Origin: Dokdonella_A ginsengisoli | Lineage (GTDB): Bacteria; Pseudomonadota; Gammaproteobacteria; Xanthomonadales; Rhodanobacteraceae | Assembly (NCBI RefSeq): GCF_042652785.1 | Contig: NZ_JBHSHD010000017.1 | Location: forward strand, 85,747-149,746 | Direction of reading: 5' to 3' | Length of the DNA: 64,000 nt | Part shown: in pieces, positions 53,523-61,926 of the stretch | Position numbering within the stretch: position 1 is the first letter of the stretch | How the letters are laid out: each line of letters begins with the position of its first letter | The notes under the pieces: model-generated | Databases searched by the model: none | Seen by the model: only the letters and a program-made list of their open reading frames with translations | Told to the model about the DNA's origin: nothing | Made by a program: the position numbers and the translations under genes

Positions 53523-56296
53523 AGCACGATCTCCGCCGCCGGCTCGCGCAGGTTGTAGCGCGAAGCCATCACCGCGCCGTAGGCGCCGGCCTGGGCGATC
53601 AGGATCACGTCGCCCTCGCGGCATTCGGGCAAGCGCCGGTTCGCGCCGAGCACGTCGCCGGTCTCGCAGATCGGGCCGACCACCTGCACCATCGCCTGCG
53701 CCGGCTCGCCCAGCCGCGTCAGGTTCACGATCTCGTGCCAGGCCTCGTACAGCGCCGGGCGGATCAGCGAATTCATGCCGGCGTCGATGCCGACGTAGTG
53801 CACCGTGCCCTTGCGCTTGACCTGCGTCACGCGCGCCAGCAGCACGCCGGCGTCGGCGACCAGGAAGCGGCCCGGCTCCAGCCACAGGCGGAATTGCGGA
53901 TAGGCGCTCTTGACCTCGGCCAGCGCCGCGCCGAGCGCGGCGAGATCGAGCGGCGCCTCGTCCGGCCGCGACGGCACGCCGAGCCCGCCGCCGATGTCGA
54001 GCGACTCGATGCGGCTGAAACCTTCGGCCAGGCTCGCCAGCTGCGCGTAGACCGAGCGCCAGTGCGCCGCGTCGAGGATGCCCGAGCCCAGATGCGCGTG
54101 CAGGCCGACGATGCGCGCGCCGTGCCGGCGCGCCAGTGCGCGGAACTCTTCCACCTGGTCGAGCGCGAGGCCGAATTTCGACGCCGCGCCGCCGGTCTTG
54201 ACCTTGTCGTGATGGCCGCGGCCGACACCCAGGTCCAGGCGCAGGTGGATCTCGCGCTCGCGAAACAGCTCGCCCCAGTGCTGCAGCGGATGCAGCGCGT
54301 CGAGCGTGGTGCGCACGCCGGCCTGCAGCGCCTGCGCGTATTCCTCGCGCGGGGCGAAGTTCGGCGTGAACAGGATGCGCTCGGCCGCCAGCTGCGGCAG
54401 CGTCGCGCGCACCGCTTCGACTTCGGCCATGGAGACGCACTCGAAGGCGAAGCCTTCCTCGTCGAGCGTGCGCAGGATCGCCGGGTGCGGGTTCGCCTTC
54501 AGCGCGTAGTGCCAGCGGTCGACGATGTTCGAACCCCTCTCCCGCTCGCGGGAGAGGGGCCGGGGTGAGGGGATGCTGGTCGAGCGCACCACTGCGCTGC
54601 CCTCACCCGCGCCTGCCGGCGCGACCTCTCCCGCGAGCGGGAGAGGTGACAGCGTGCGCAAGGCACGCGCCTGCTCGCGCACCGCGTCCAGCGCATAGAC
54701 GTAGCGCGGCGTGCCTTGTGCGGCCAGGCGCAGCAGTTCTTCGCGCCGGCGCATCCACCAGGTCTCGCGCCGGGGCGCGGCGGCCTCGGCGTCCAGCTCG
54801 CGCCAGCTCGGGCCGAACACCGCGCCGTCCTCGGCGCGCAGCGCGTCGGCGCGGATCAAGAGCACGTGCAGGCGCGGAATCAGGTCGTCGGCGAGCGCCT
54901 CGTCGACGACGAAGGTCAGGTTGAGGTTGTTCGAGGACTGGCTGATCAGATGCACGTCGAGCGCGCCGAACTCGGCCAGCACGCCGGACATGCGATGCAG
55001 CAGCGAGCGCATGCCGCGGCCGACCAGGGTCACCGCCGCGCACGGCGCGATGACCTTGACGCGGCAGATCTTCGCCAGGTCCGAAGCCAGCGCCGACAGC
55101 ACGTCGGAGTTGACCAGGTTCTCGGTCGGGTCCAGCGACACGGTGACGTTGGTCTCGGCCGAGCCAATCAGGTCGACCGACAGGCCGTGGCGCTTGAACG
55201 CCTCGAACACGTCGGCGAGGAAGCCGACCTGCTGCCACATGCCGACCGTTTCCATCGAGATCAGCGTGACACCCTTGCGCGCGCTGATCGCCTTCACGCA
55301 TGGCGCCGCATCGACGGCGACGGCGCGGATCTCGGTGCCGGCGAGCTGCGGCCGATGAGTGTCCTTGATGACCAGCGGAACGCCGGCACGGCGCAGCGGC
55401 CCGAGCGAGCGCGGATGCAGCACCTTGGCGCCGGTGGTGGCGATCTCCTGCGCTTCCTCGTAGTCCAGCCGCGCCAGCAGGCGCGCTTCCGGCACCACGC
55501 GCGGGTTGGCGCTGAACATGCCGGGCACGTCGGTCCAGATCTCCACCCGCTCGGCCTTCAGCAGGGCGCCGAAGTAGCCGGCCGAGGTGTCCGAGCCGCC
55601 GCGGCCGAGCAGCACGGTCTGGCCGTCTTCGTTGCGCGCGATGAAGCCCTGCGTGATGAAGCAGTCGCCGCGCGCGGCCAGCGCAGCGGCGAACGGCGCA
55701 TCCGGCGCGGCCGGCACGTTGGCGGAGAGATGACGCGCCCAGGCGCTCTGGTTGGCGATCGGCGCCGCGCACAGGTGCTCGCGCGCGTCGAGCCACTGCG
55801 TCGGCAGTCCGTTCGCGGCGAGGAAATCGGCGCCGAGCGAACTGGACATCAGCTCGCCGAGCGCGAACACCTCGGCCTGCCAGTCGACGGCCGCCTGCGC
55901 GCGGCGCGGATCGGCGATCAGGCGTTCGAGTTCGGCCAGCCGCTGCTCCATGCGCGCACAGGTGGTGAGGCCGAGTTCCGCGCGCATCGCCTCGTGGCGG
56001 GCGACGATCGCGGTCTGCACTTCGCGCGCCTTCGCCTCGTCGGTGCGCGACTCGGCGATCGCCTTGAGCTGGTCGGTGATGCCCGACAGCGCCGAGACGA
56101 CGATCAGCACGCGCCGTCCGTTCTCGCGGTGCGCGGCGGCGATGCGACGGATGTTCTCCCAGCGCTCGCGCCGCGACACCGAGGTGCCGCCGAACTTGAT
56201 CACGACCCAGGGTGCCGGACGAACTGGCATCGATTCGGTCGACGCCGGACTGGCGGCTGCGCTCACGGAGGGTTCCACGGACGAGGGAATCTTCAT
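53519..56296 (-). CDS. lysAC: Bifunctional aspartate kinase / diaminopimelate decarboxylase, with repeat-derived insertion
   Basis: The 925-aa fusion starts the aspartate pathway and ends it at lysine. Residues about 28-490 are aspartokinase with VIKFGGTSVS, the ATP/Asp site GRGGSDTSAGYFGALL and two ACT domains (VTLISMETVGMW, VTLVGRGM) that sense end products. Residues about 515-925 are PLP-dependent decarboxylase: H-Y-A-L-K-A-N with the PLP lysine, GLHAHLGSG, SLDIGGGLG, GPICETGDV. The two-domain form is characteristic of Xanthomonadaceae. A stretch at about residues 550-588 is encoded by two palindromic repeats and lengthens the protein between YVYALDAVREQARAL and the PLP lysine. The ATG at 56296 has only a weak ribosome site; 56230 is an alternative. 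Confidence 0.93.
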   Translation of the reverse strand: MKIPSSVEPSVSAAASPASTESMPVRPAPWVVIKFGGTSVSRRERWENIRRIAAAHRENGRRVLIVVSALSGITDQLKAIAESRTDEAKAREVQTAIVARHEAMRAELGLTTCARMEQRLAELERLIADPRRAQAAVDWQAEVFALGELMSSSLGADFLAANGLPTQWLDAREHLCAAPIANQSAWARHLSANVPAAPDAPFAAALAARGDCFITQGFIARNEDGQTVLLGRGGSDTSAGYFGALLKAERVEIWTDVPGMFSANPRVVPEARLLARLDYEEAQEIATTGAKVLHPRSLGPLRRAGVPLVIKDTHRPQLAGTEIRAVAVDAAPCVKAISARKGVTLISMETVGMWQQVGFLADVFEAFKRHGLSVDLIGSAETNVTVSLDPTENLVNSDVLSALASDLAKICRVKVIAPCAAVTLVGRGMRSLLHRMSGVLAEFGALDVHLISQSSNNLNLTFVVDEALADDLIPRLHVLLIRADALRAEDGAVFGPSWRELDAEAAAPRRETWWMRRREELLRLAAQGTPRYVYALDAVREQARALRTLSPLPLAGEVAPAGAGEGSAVVRSTSIPSPRPLSRERERGSNIVDRWHYALKANPHPAILRTLDEEGFAFECVSMAEVEAVRATLPQLAAERILFTPNFAPREEYAQALQAGVRTTLDALHPLQHWGELFREREIHLRLDLGVGRGHHDKVKTGGAASKFGLALDQVEEFRALARRHGARIVGLHAHLGSGILDAAHWRSVYAQLASLAEGFSRIESLDIGGGLGVPSRPDEAPLDLAALGAALAEVKSAYPQFRLWLEPGRFLVADAGVLLARVTQVKRKGTVHYVGIDAGMNSLIRPALYEAWHEIVNLTRLGEPAQAMVQVVGPICETGDVLGANRRLPECREGDVILIAQAGAYGAVMASRYNLREPAAEIVL
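54534..54649. repeat. Palindromic repeat pair inserted in frame within lysAC
   Basis: 54534-54572 carries CTCTCCCGCTCGCGGGAGAG followed by GGTGAGGGG, and 54600-54649 carries its opposed counterpart with CTCTCCCGCGAGCGGGAGAG. The same family lies between rmlD and manC at 39784. Here it remains in frame and encodes about 39 residues with many Arg, Glu, Pro and Gly. Confidence 0.92.
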
Positions 56297-56451
56297 TCTT
56301 ATCGTGCGTCGCAGCAAAACGCAATCGGCTGGCAATGCCCTGTCGCAACGACGGCCGGGCACGGGCGAAACCCGGTCAAACCGCGGCCTTTGACTCGACA
56401 CGCGGACGACGAACCGCGATGCTGCGGCGTCCTTCCATCCGGCCGCAACGC

Positions 56452-57762
56452 ATGGACCCAACGCCCTCCGTCAGCTACGCCCGGCGCCTGGGCTCGTGGG
56501 ACGCCGCGATGATCGTGGTCGGCGGCGTGATCGGCTCCGGCATCTTCCTGACGCCGGCGGCGATCGCGCGCCAGACCGGCTCGGCGGCCGAGCTGCTGGC
56601 GGCGTGGGCGGTCGGCGGTGCGATCGCGCTGATCGGCGCGCTGTGCTACGCCGAGCTCGGCACGCGGCGGCCGCAGGCCGGCGGCGGCTACGTCTACCTG
56701 CGCGAGGCGTTCGGCCTGGTGGTCGCCTTCGTGTTCGGCTGGAACCTGCTGGTGGTCAACCACTCCGGTGCGCTCGCCGCGGTGGCGACGGTGTTCGTGC
56801 AGTACGCCGGGGCCGCGTTCGGCGTGACGGTCGACAATCCGGGCCCGTGGGCGGTCGCCACGATCGTGTTCCTGGCCGGCGTCAACTGGTTCGGCATCCG
56901 CGCCGGCTCGCTGGTGCAGAACATCCTGACCGTGCTGAAGCTGGCCGCGATCGCCGCGCTGATCGCGATCGGCCTCAGCCTCGGCGGCGCGCCGGCGCCG
57001 AGCGCGCCGGCACCGGCGTTGAACCCGCTCGCCTTCGGCGGCGCGCTGATGCCGGTGCTGTTCTCCTACGGCGGCTGGTACTACGTCAACGACATCGCCG
57101 GCGAGGTGCGCGATCCGCAGCGCACGCTGCCGCGCGCGCTGATCTTCGGCATGCTGCTGGTCGCGGCGTGCTACCTGCTGACCAATCTCGCCTACCTCGC
57201 CGTGCTCGGCCACGACGGCCTCGCCGCGAGCAGCGCGCCGGCGGCCGACCTGATGCGCCGCGCCTTCGGCGAACCCGGCGCGCGCCTGATCGCCGCCGGC
57301 ATCGCGATCTCCACGCTCGGCTTCTGCAACATCTCGATGATCGGCGCGGCGCGCGTGTTCCAGGTGATGGGCGCGGACGGCGTGTTCTTCCGCTCCGCCG
57401 GCCGCCTGCATCCGCGCTGGCGCTCGCCCAACGTCGCCCTGCTGCTGCTCGCCGCCTGGGCCTGCGCGCTGGCGCTGACCGGCACCTTCGACCAGCTGCT
57501 GAACTACTCCACCGTCGGCGACTGGCTCGGCATGGCGGCGGTGATCGCGACGCTGTTCTGGTACCGCCGCATGCACGCGGCCGAACCGTCCGCGTTCCGC
57601 ACGCCGTGGTATCCGCTGCTGCCGCTGGCGTTCCTCGCCGTGGTGCTGTGGGTGGTCGCGGTGACGATCTGGAACCATCCGCGCGACGCCGGCATGGGCG
57701 CGCTGATCACGGCGGCGGGACTACCGGTGTACTTCTTCTGGCGAAGGTTCGCGGCGCGCTGA
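56452..57762 (+). CDS. APC family amino acid permease
   Basis: The 436-aa transporter has about 12 helices. The first contains G-V-I-G-S-G-I-F-L-T-P, the substrate-backbone binding loop of the APC fold, and LGTRRPQAGGGYVYLREAFG, SYGGWYYVNDIAGEVRDPQRTLP follow as in the LAT/serine-threonine exchanger-like branch. The substrate is not decidable. It is divergent from lysAC (155 bases between starts), with no clear regulatory link. The ATG at 56452 is chosen over one 33 bases upstream because it avoids a basic leader. Confidence 0.9.
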   Translation: MDPTPSVSYARRLGSWDAAMIVVGGVIGSGIFLTPAAIARQTGSAAELLAAWAVGGAIALIGALCYAELGTRRPQAGGGYVYLREAFGLVVAFVFGWNLLVVNHSGALAAVATVFVQYAGAAFGVTVDNPGPWAVATIVFLAGVNWFGIRAGSLVQNILTVLKLAAIAALIAIGLSLGGAPAPSAPAPALNPLAFGGALMPVLFSYGGWYYVNDIAGEVRDPQRTLPRALIFGMLLVAACYLLTNLAYLAVLGHDGLAASSAPAADLMRRAFGEPGARLIAAGIAISTLGFCNISMIGAARVFQVMGADGVFFRSAGRLHPRWRSPNVALLLLAAWACALALTGTFDQLLNYSTVGDWLGMAAVIATLFWYRRMHAAEPSAFRTPWYPLLPLAFLAVVLWVVAVTIWNHPRDAGMGALITAAGLPVYFFWRRFAAR

Positions 57763-57845
57763 CGGCGGCTGCGCGGGAGTCGCGGTGATGACGTCGCCTG
57801 CACGTCGGCGTCACTTTTTCTTCACGCGGACCCGATGCGACGGGT

Positions 57846-57919
57846 TGACAGCTTAGGCGTCCGAACGTCCAGACGACGTGAAGATTGGCCGATTGGGTGC
57901 CTGTCAAAAATGACAGCTT
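57846..57919. promoter_or_regulatory. Repeated TGACAGCTT with palindrome CTGTCAAAAATGACAG
   Basis: TGACAGCTT occurs at 57846-57854 and 57911-57919. The second copy is part of the perfect palindrome 57901-57916, arms CTGTCA/TGACAG around AAAA. It lies 61-76 bases before the secreted protein start, in an otherwise gene-free gap. It may be an operator or a short hairpin. Confidence 0.45.
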
Positions 57920-57977
57920 GAGCGCGAATCTCCCCGGAACATGATGGCCGAGCAGGGTCATTCATGGGAGAGGCATC

Positions 57978-58820
57978 ATGTTCCGCAACAGTCAGGTTCG
58001 TTTCCTTCCTCTGCGTCGCCGTATCGCTCTGGCGACCGTCGTCGCGCTGGCGGGCGCAAGCACGCCCGCGCTGGCCGAAGTCGGCAATGCCAGCGCCTAC
58101 GATCTATCGATCTCGCTGACCATCCTCGGCATCCCGGCCTTGAACGTGTCGGCGCAGACGCCGGTGGGCATCGTCGATGCGACCTCGCCGGCCGACGACG
58201 CCAACCAGCTGCCGTCGATCGACATCGGCAACGCCCTCATCGCCCGCGTGACGACCGGGCTGCTGATGAGCGAGGCCCAGTACCTTCCCGGCGTGTCCAA
58301 CAGCGGCATCGCCGCGCAGAGCCAGGTCGCCGGACTCAACGTCTCCGCGCTGGGCCTGCTCGGCGCCAGCCTGCTCTCGCTGCAGGCCGACGTGATCCGC
58401 TCCAAGTCGCTGGTGGTCGGCCATTGCCCGCTGCCGCCGCCGGGGCCGTCGCTCAACGGACTGCTCGACGATCTCGTCTACGGCAACGGCTTCGACGAGG
58501 GCAACTTCAGCACCGGCGGCGACGGCACACCGGGCAGCGGCCCGGACGACACCGCCGCGCTCGGCAACGTGCACCTGTCGATCCTCGGCATCGACGTGCC
58601 GCTTCCGCTGAATCCGCCGCCGAATACCGGCGTCGATCTGAACGCGCTCGGCATCGCCGGCGCGACGCTGCTGCTCAACGAGCAGGTCCTCGAAGGCGAC
58701 GGCATCACCTCGCGCACGAAGACCTCGAACGCGCTGCGGCTGAGCCTGAACGTCCTCGGCACGATCACCGGCGACGTCGTCGTCGGACACAGCTCGGCGT
58801 CGATCGACTGCACGCAGTAA
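57978..58820 (+). CDS. Secreted protein with two similar halves and an internal GNGFDEG motif
   Basis: The 280-aa exported protein has a signal peptide (LRRRIALATVVALAGASTPALA) and two related halves: LSISLTILGIPALNV ... VVGHC and LHLSILGIDVPL ... VVGHSSASIDC. This hydrophobic, Leu/Ser/Gly-rich pattern recalls choice-of-anchor P-like exported proteins, a tentative match. Between the halves is LLDDLVYGNGFDEGNFS, a match to the tag otherwise found at C-termini, followed by a Gly/Asp-rich linker. The ATG at 57978 follows a purine-rich GGGAGAGG site. Function is unknown. Confidence 0.75.
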   Translation: MFRNSQVRFLPLRRRIALATVVALAGASTPALAEVGNASAYDLSISLTILGIPALNVSAQTPVGIVDATSPADDANQLPSIDIGNALIARVTTGLLMSEAQYLPGVSNSGIAAQSQVAGLNVSALGLLGASLLSLQADVIRSKSLVVGHCPLPPPGPSLNGLLDDLVYGNGFDEGNFSTGGDGTPGSGPDDTAALGNVHLSILGIDVPLPLNPPPNTGVDLNALGIAGATLLLNEQVLEGDGITSRTKTSNALRLSLNVLGTITGDVVVGHSSASIDCTQ

Positions 58821-59112
58821 CAGGAAGGCCGACCGTACGGCGGCGGAGCCCCGGCCGCCGGACGGGAGTACGTACACGCACGGGGCCTGCACGGTCGCAG
58901 GGATGCGCCGTCGGGTCCGGTTCCCGCCAGATTCCGGACCCTTCCCGACGAACCCCCATCTCGCCGGGACTGGGCGCCGCGCAAACAGGACGCAACGCAG
59001 CGCCCGCCTGTCTTCCGGCACGCCGCCTGTGCGGCCGCCGCACGGAATGCGACAATCGCCGCATCCGTCCGCCCGCGCGCACCTGGCCGCGGCGGACGCC
59101 GCGGAGAATCGC

Positions 59113-59640
59113 ATGAGCCAGTCCGAACATGCCGCCGAAGCGCCGGCCAAGCGCAGTGCGGTGCAACCGCCGGCGCCCCTGGCGCTGACGGTCAACGACA
59201 AACCGTACTACCACGACGGCGATCCGCAGATGCCGCTGCTGTGGTTCCTGCGCGACACGCTGCGCCTGACCGGCACCAAGTTCGGCTGCGGCATCGGCGC
59301 CTGCGGCGCCTGCACGGTGCTGATCGACGGCAAGGCCGCGCGCGCGTGCGCCACGCCGATGAGCGTCGTCGCCGAACGCAAGGTGACCACCGTCGAGGGG
59401 CTGGAAAAGGCCGACGCACTGCACCCGGTGCAGCAGGCCTGGATCGAGGAAGACGTGGCCCAGTGCGGCTATTGCCAGGCCGGCCAGATCCTGGCCGCGG
59501 TCGACCTGCTCCGGCGCAAGCCCAAGCCGAGCGAGGACGACATCTCCACGATCGGCAACCTGTGCCGCTGCGGCACCTATCCGCGCATCCGCAAGGCGAT
59601 CCTGCGCGCGGCCGAACTGATGCAGGGCCAGGGCAAGTGA
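59113..59640 (+). CDS. [2Fe-2S] subunit of an isoquinoline 1-oxidoreductase-type molybdenum hydroxylase
   Basis: The 175-aa protein carries two [2Fe-2S] clusters. The plant-type cluster is C-G-I-G-A-C-G-A-C with a later Cys (GKAARACATP), and the second is C-G-Y-C-Q-A-G with C-R-C-G. It delivers electrons from the molybdenum subunit encoded next. A 25-residue N-terminal extension rich in Ala and Pro precedes the ferredoxin fold. The GTG of the next gene overlaps its stop (GTGA). No signal peptide is present; its partner's Tat signal probably exports the complex. Confidence 0.92.
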   Translation: MSQSEHAAEAPAKRSAVQPPAPLALTVNDKPYYHDGDPQMPLLWFLRDTLRLTGTKFGCGIGACGACTVLIDGKAARACATPMSVVAERKVTTVEGLEKADALHPVQQAWIEEDVAQCGYCQAGQILAAVDLLRRKPKPSEDDISTIGNLCRCGTYPRIRKAILRAAELMQGQGK

Positions 59641-61901
59641 CGGCGCGCGACCCCGCGGCGGTCGACGCCGGCCGACGCCGCTTCCTCTCCATCTCGCTGG
59701 CCGCCGGCGGCGCGCTGCTGATCGGCGTGCGCCTCGCGCACGGCCAGGAACTGCCGCCGGAACTGCTCGGCGACGACCTCACCGCGATCGGTCCCTTCAT
59801 CCGCGTCGAACGCGACAACCGCGTCGTCATCGGCGCGCGCGGCTGCGAGATCGGCCAGGGCGTGATCACCTCGCTGCCGATGCTGATCGCCGAGGAGCTC
59901 GACGTCGACTGGGCCCAGGTGCGCGTCGTGCAGCTGCCGTACGGCTACGTCGACACCGACAAGGGCCCGTCCAGCCGCTACGGCGAACAGGGCGCCGGCG
60001 GCAGCACCAGCATCCCGCAGGGCTGGAAGGACCTGCGCCAGGCGGGCGCCACCGCGCGCTGGCTGCTGCTGCAGGCGGCGGCGGCCGAATGGAAGCTCGC
60101 CGCCGACTCGCTGCGCACGGAAGCCGGCCAGGTGATCGCGCCGGACGGCCGCAAGCTCAGCTACGGCGCGCTCGCGCGCAGCGCGGCGGGATTGACCCCG
60201 CCCGACCAGCCGGTGCCGCTGAAGTCGCCCGAGCAGTACCGCATCATCGGCCATCCCACGCGCACCGCCGACGGCCGCGCGATCGTCACCGGGCAGAGCC
60301 GCTTCGGCATCGACGAATACGCCGCCAACGCGCTGGTCGCGGTGATCGCGCGCTGCCCGCACCTGGACGGCACGCTGGTTTCGTTCGACGACAGCGAAAC
60401 GCGCAAGGTCGCCGGCGTGCGCGACGTGGTGCCGATTCCCGGTCCGAAGCCGGATGCGCCGTTCGACGGCGTGCTCGCCGCCGGCGTCGCCGTGCTCGCC
60501 GACCACACCTGGGCGGCGCTGAAGGGACGCGAAGCGCTCAAGCTCGTGTGGAAGGAAGGCCCGTGGACGAAGGAATCCACCGGCGCGCTCGCCGCCCGCG
60601 CGAACGAGCTGCTCGACAAGGACGAGAACGGCGCCGAGGTGCGCACCGACGGCGATTTCGCCAAGGCGCGCAAGCAGGCGCGACAGGTGATCGAGGCGCG
60701 CTACGAGATGCCGTTCCTCGCCCACGCGACGATGGAGCCTCCCGGCGCGCTGATCGAGATCAAGCAGGACCGCGCGCGGCTGGTCGCCTCGCTGCAGGAC
60801 CCGGAAGGCGCCTCGGAACTGATCGCGCGCCTGACCGGGCTGGCGCGCAAGGACATCGAAGTGCGCATGACCCGCGCCGGCGGCGGCTTCGGCCGGCGCC
60901 TGAAGAACGACTTCGTCGCCGAGGCCGTGCTGATCGCCAAGGCGGCCGGCCGGCCGGTCAAGCTGATGTGGACGCGCGAGGACGACCTGCAGCACGACTT
61001 CTACCGTCCGTTCGGCGTGCACGCGATGGCCGCGGCGATCGACCGCAAGAAGCGCGTCACCGGCTGGTCGCACCGCTGCGCGGCGACGCCGCGCGACTAC
61101 CGCAGCGGCGCCGCGGCGAACCGTCCGGTCTGGAACGGCTGCATCGGCCCGGACGACTTCCCGGCCGGGATGGTCGCCAATCTCGACAAGCGCTTCTTCG
61201 CGATCGAATCGGGCATGCCGCGCGGCGCCTGGCGCGCGCCGCTGCACACGTTCCAGGCGTTCGCGATGCAGTGCTTCATCGACGAGATCGCGGTCGTCAC
61301 CAAGCAGGACGCACTCAAGCTGCAGCTGGAGCTGATCGGCGAACCGCGACAGCTGCCCTACCAGGGACACGGCGGCCCGGTGCTCGATACCGGCCGGCTC
61401 GCCAACGTGCTGCGGCTGGCGGCCGAGAAGATCGGCTGGGGCGTCGCGCGCACCGACGGCCACGGCCTGGGCATCGCCTGCCACTACACCTTCGGCGGCT
61501 ACGCCGCGCACGGCTTCGAGGTGTCGGTCGAAGGCGACCAGCTGCGCATCCACCGCGCGGTCTGCGTCGCCGACATCGGCCGCGTGATCAATCCGCTCGG
61601 CGCGCAGGCGCAGCTGATGGGCGGCACGCTCGACGCCGTCTCGGCGGCGCTGCACCTTGCGATCACGGTCAAGGAAGGCCAGGTACTACAGAAGAACTTC
61701 CCCGACTATCCGCTGCTGCGCATGGCGCAGGCGCCGCGCGACGTGGAGGTCGTGCTGGTCGAGTCGACCGCCGACCCGAGCGGCGCCGGCGAGATCGGCG
61801 TGCCGAGCGCGGCGCCGGCGCTGGCCAACGCGGTCTACGCGGCGACCACCGTGCGCGTGCGCCGGCTGCCGCTGATGCCGGAACTGATGCGCATGCTGTG
61901 A
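59637..61901 (+). CDS. Molybdenum-cofactor subunit of isoquinoline 1-oxidoreductase-type enzyme
   Basis: The 754-aa subunit has a Tat signal (RRRFLSISLAAGGALLIG, twin arginine) and the xanthine-oxidase-family fold: GCEIGQGVITSLPM, GEQGAGGSTSIP, RMTRAGGGFGRRL, GMPRGAWRAP and the terminal SGAGEIGVPSAAPALANAV with the catalytic Glu. The family oxidises N-heterocycles and aldehydes with water as oxygen source. The usual cytochrome c electron partner is absent from the window. The GTG start at 59637 is coupled to the small subunit. The actual substrate is unknown. Confidence 0.9.
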   Translation: MTARDPAAVDAGRRRFLSISLAAGGALLIGVRLAHGQELPPELLGDDLTAIGPFIRVERDNRVVIGARGCEIGQGVITSLPMLIAEELDVDWAQVRVVQLPYGYVDTDKGPSSRYGEQGAGGSTSIPQGWKDLRQAGATARWLLLQAAAAEWKLAADSLRTEAGQVIAPDGRKLSYGALARSAAGLTPPDQPVPLKSPEQYRIIGHPTRTADGRAIVTGQSRFGIDEYAANALVAVIARCPHLDGTLVSFDDSETRKVAGVRDVVPIPGPKPDAPFDGVLAAGVAVLADHTWAALKGREALKLVWKEGPWTKESTGALAARANELLDKDENGAEVRTDGDFAKARKQARQVIEARYEMPFLAHATMEPPGALIEIKQDRARLVASLQDPEGASELIARLTGLARKDIEVRMTRAGGGFGRRLKNDFVAEAVLIAKAAGRPVKLMWTREDDLQHDFYRPFGVHAMAAAIDRKKRVTGWSHRCAATPRDYRSGAAANRPVWNGCIGPDDFPAGMVANLDKRFFAIESGMPRGAWRAPLHTFQAFAMQCFIDEIAVVTKQDALKLQLELIGEPRQLPYQGHGGPVLDTGRLANVLRLAAEKIGWGVARTDGHGLGIACHYTFGGYAAHGFEVSVEGDQLRIHRAVCVADIGRVINPLGAQAQLMGGTLDAVSAALHLAITVKEGQVLQKNFPDYPLLRMAQAPRDVEVVLVESTADPSGAGEIGVPSAAPALANAVYAATTVRVRRLPLMPELMRML

Positions 61902-61926
61902 TCGTCGCGGCGGCGCGCGCCGAAGG

